Below, piece by piece: positions 15,329 through 15,479 of a stretch of DNA of 15,479 nucleotides (position 1 is its first letter; the number at the start of each line of letters is the position of its first letter). The notes under the pieces were generated by a model that saw only the letters and a program-made list of their open reading frames with translations, was not told the DNA's origin and did no database searches. The position numbers were made by a program, and so were the translations under genes. The stretch lies in assembly GCA_045575975.1 (NCBI GenBank), contig JAZNFO010000058.1:1-15479 (forward strand), given 5' to 3'. Source of the stretch: RGIG8709 sp045575975. GTDB taxonomy: Bacteria; Bacillota; Clostridia; Monoglobales; Monoglobaceae.

Positions 15329-15355
15329 TAAAATATGCAAAAAAAATTTTTTTGT
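15329..15355 (-). promoter_or_regulatory. Candidate sigma-K promoter of the coat-like gene
   Basis: On the minus strand CATATTTTA (15329-15337) fits the sigma-K/sigma-E -10 pattern CATAnnnTA. An AC dinucleotide (15354-15355, within TTACAA) lies 16 bases upstream, matching the short sigma-K -35. The predicted leader would be about 25 bases and contains the AAGGAGGT site. Sigma-K patterns are short, so this is suggestive only. Confidence 0.35.
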
Positions 15356-15364
15356 AACAAAAAT

Positions 15365-15394
15365 TGTATAAAAAAAATTAAAAAGATAATACTA
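15365..15394 (+). promoter_or_regulatory. Candidate sigma-G (forespore) promoter of the rightward gene
   Basis: On the plus strand TGTATA (15365-15370) and AATACTA (15388-15394) are separated by 17 bases. Sigma-G promoters of spore protein genes have about TGAATA and CATACTA, so the -10 matches at 6 of 7 positions. The same bases can be read as a poor sigma-A promoter (TTGTAT-17-TAATAC). The gene that follows looks like a spore protein, which favours sigma-G. Confidence 0.4.
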
Positions 15395-15400
15395 GAGATG

Positions 15401-15420
15401 TGATAAAAATTATTTTATCA
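15401..15420 (+). repeat. Perfect 20-base palindrome at the predicted 5' end of the rightward transcript
   Basis: The arms TGATAAAA and TTTTATCA flank a central ATTA. It begins about 7 bases after the candidate -10 element, so it would form a hairpin at the very start of the mRNA, 12 bases before the ribosome binding site. It could stabilise the transcript or be an operator. In such AT-rich DNA a palindrome of this kind may also be chance. Confidence 0.5.
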
Positions 15421-15446
15421 AACATTTTCTTTAAGGAGAGATTATA

Positions 15447-15479
15447 ATGTCAAATTTAAACAACAAAAATGAAAACCAG
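15447..15479 (+). CDS. Start of a rightward gene, possibly a small acid-soluble spore protein (partial)
   Basis: Only 11 codons are in the window: MSNLNNKNENQ. The ATG at 15447-15449 has AAGGAGAG (15433-15440) at 6 bases, a strong site. The Asn-rich, basic N-terminus resembles those of clostridial alpha/beta-type SASPs, which coat and protect spore DNA, and a sigma-G-like promoter lies upstream. The diagnostic EALNQMK and EIANELG regions would be outside the window, so the identity is a guess from composition and context. It is transcribed away from the coat-like gene. Confidence 0.4.
   Translation, partial: MSNLNNKNENQ

Noticed and set aside
1..15479. CRISPR array, insertion sequence, prophage or defence island
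   Set aside because: No regularly spaced repeats, no transposase or integrase, and no flanking inverted repeats were seen; nearly all genes are core clostridial genes.

Overview
The window looks like chromosomal core sequence from a low-GC, spore-forming member of the Clostridia (Firmicutes). This rests on the AT-rich sequence, strong AGGAGG-type ribosome binding sites, the sporulation genes spoIIE and spoIIID, a probable spore coat gene, clostridial-style hemZ and mutS2, and a pyrR-type pyrimidine regulator. The species cannot be named from this window. No mobile element, CRISPR array, rRNA or tRNA was seen. No stretch longer than about 215 bases lacks a gene, and coding is almost entirely on the minus strand.

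Layout, reading down the minus strand from the right end: (1) 15297-15446 is a divergent control region. Rightward lies the first 11 codons of a possible small acid-soluble spore protein gene. Leftward lies a 184-residue coat-like protein gene (14742-15296) with a TTG start and a terminator whose loop is its stop codon. (2) A good sigma-A promoter (14686-14714) and a leader with an internal terminator precede uraA (uracil permease), pyrR (pyrimidine regulator), mutS2 and a small SLOG-family gene. These four are closely packed and probably form one unit. (3) A second sigma-A promoter (9549-9577) drives recJ, rel, a metallo-beta-lactamase-fold hydrolase gene, hemZ and an acyltransferase-3 membrane protein gene, closed by a terminator at 2719-2751. 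recJ and rel abut in the same frame with only a TAA between them, and mbl and hemZ overlap by 4 bases. (4) spoIIE follows with its own promoter region, including a candidate Spo0A box. (5) The 5' part of spoIIID runs off the left edge.

The functions fit together as nucleotide supply and sensing (UraA, PyrR, Rel), genome and ribosome maintenance (RecJ, MutS2), and the sporulation programme (SpoIIE activates sigma-F, SpoIIID acts in the mother cell, then coat and SASP-like products come late). I do not see a clearly undescribed system. The points most worth a second look are regulatory or architectural: the RecJ-stop-Rel junction, the uraA leader attenuator, the shortened HemZ with a masked ribosome binding site, the 21-bp promoter spacing at spoIIE, the divergent sporulation promoter region, and the apparent loss of apt and dtd from the usual recJ-apt-rel-dtd string.
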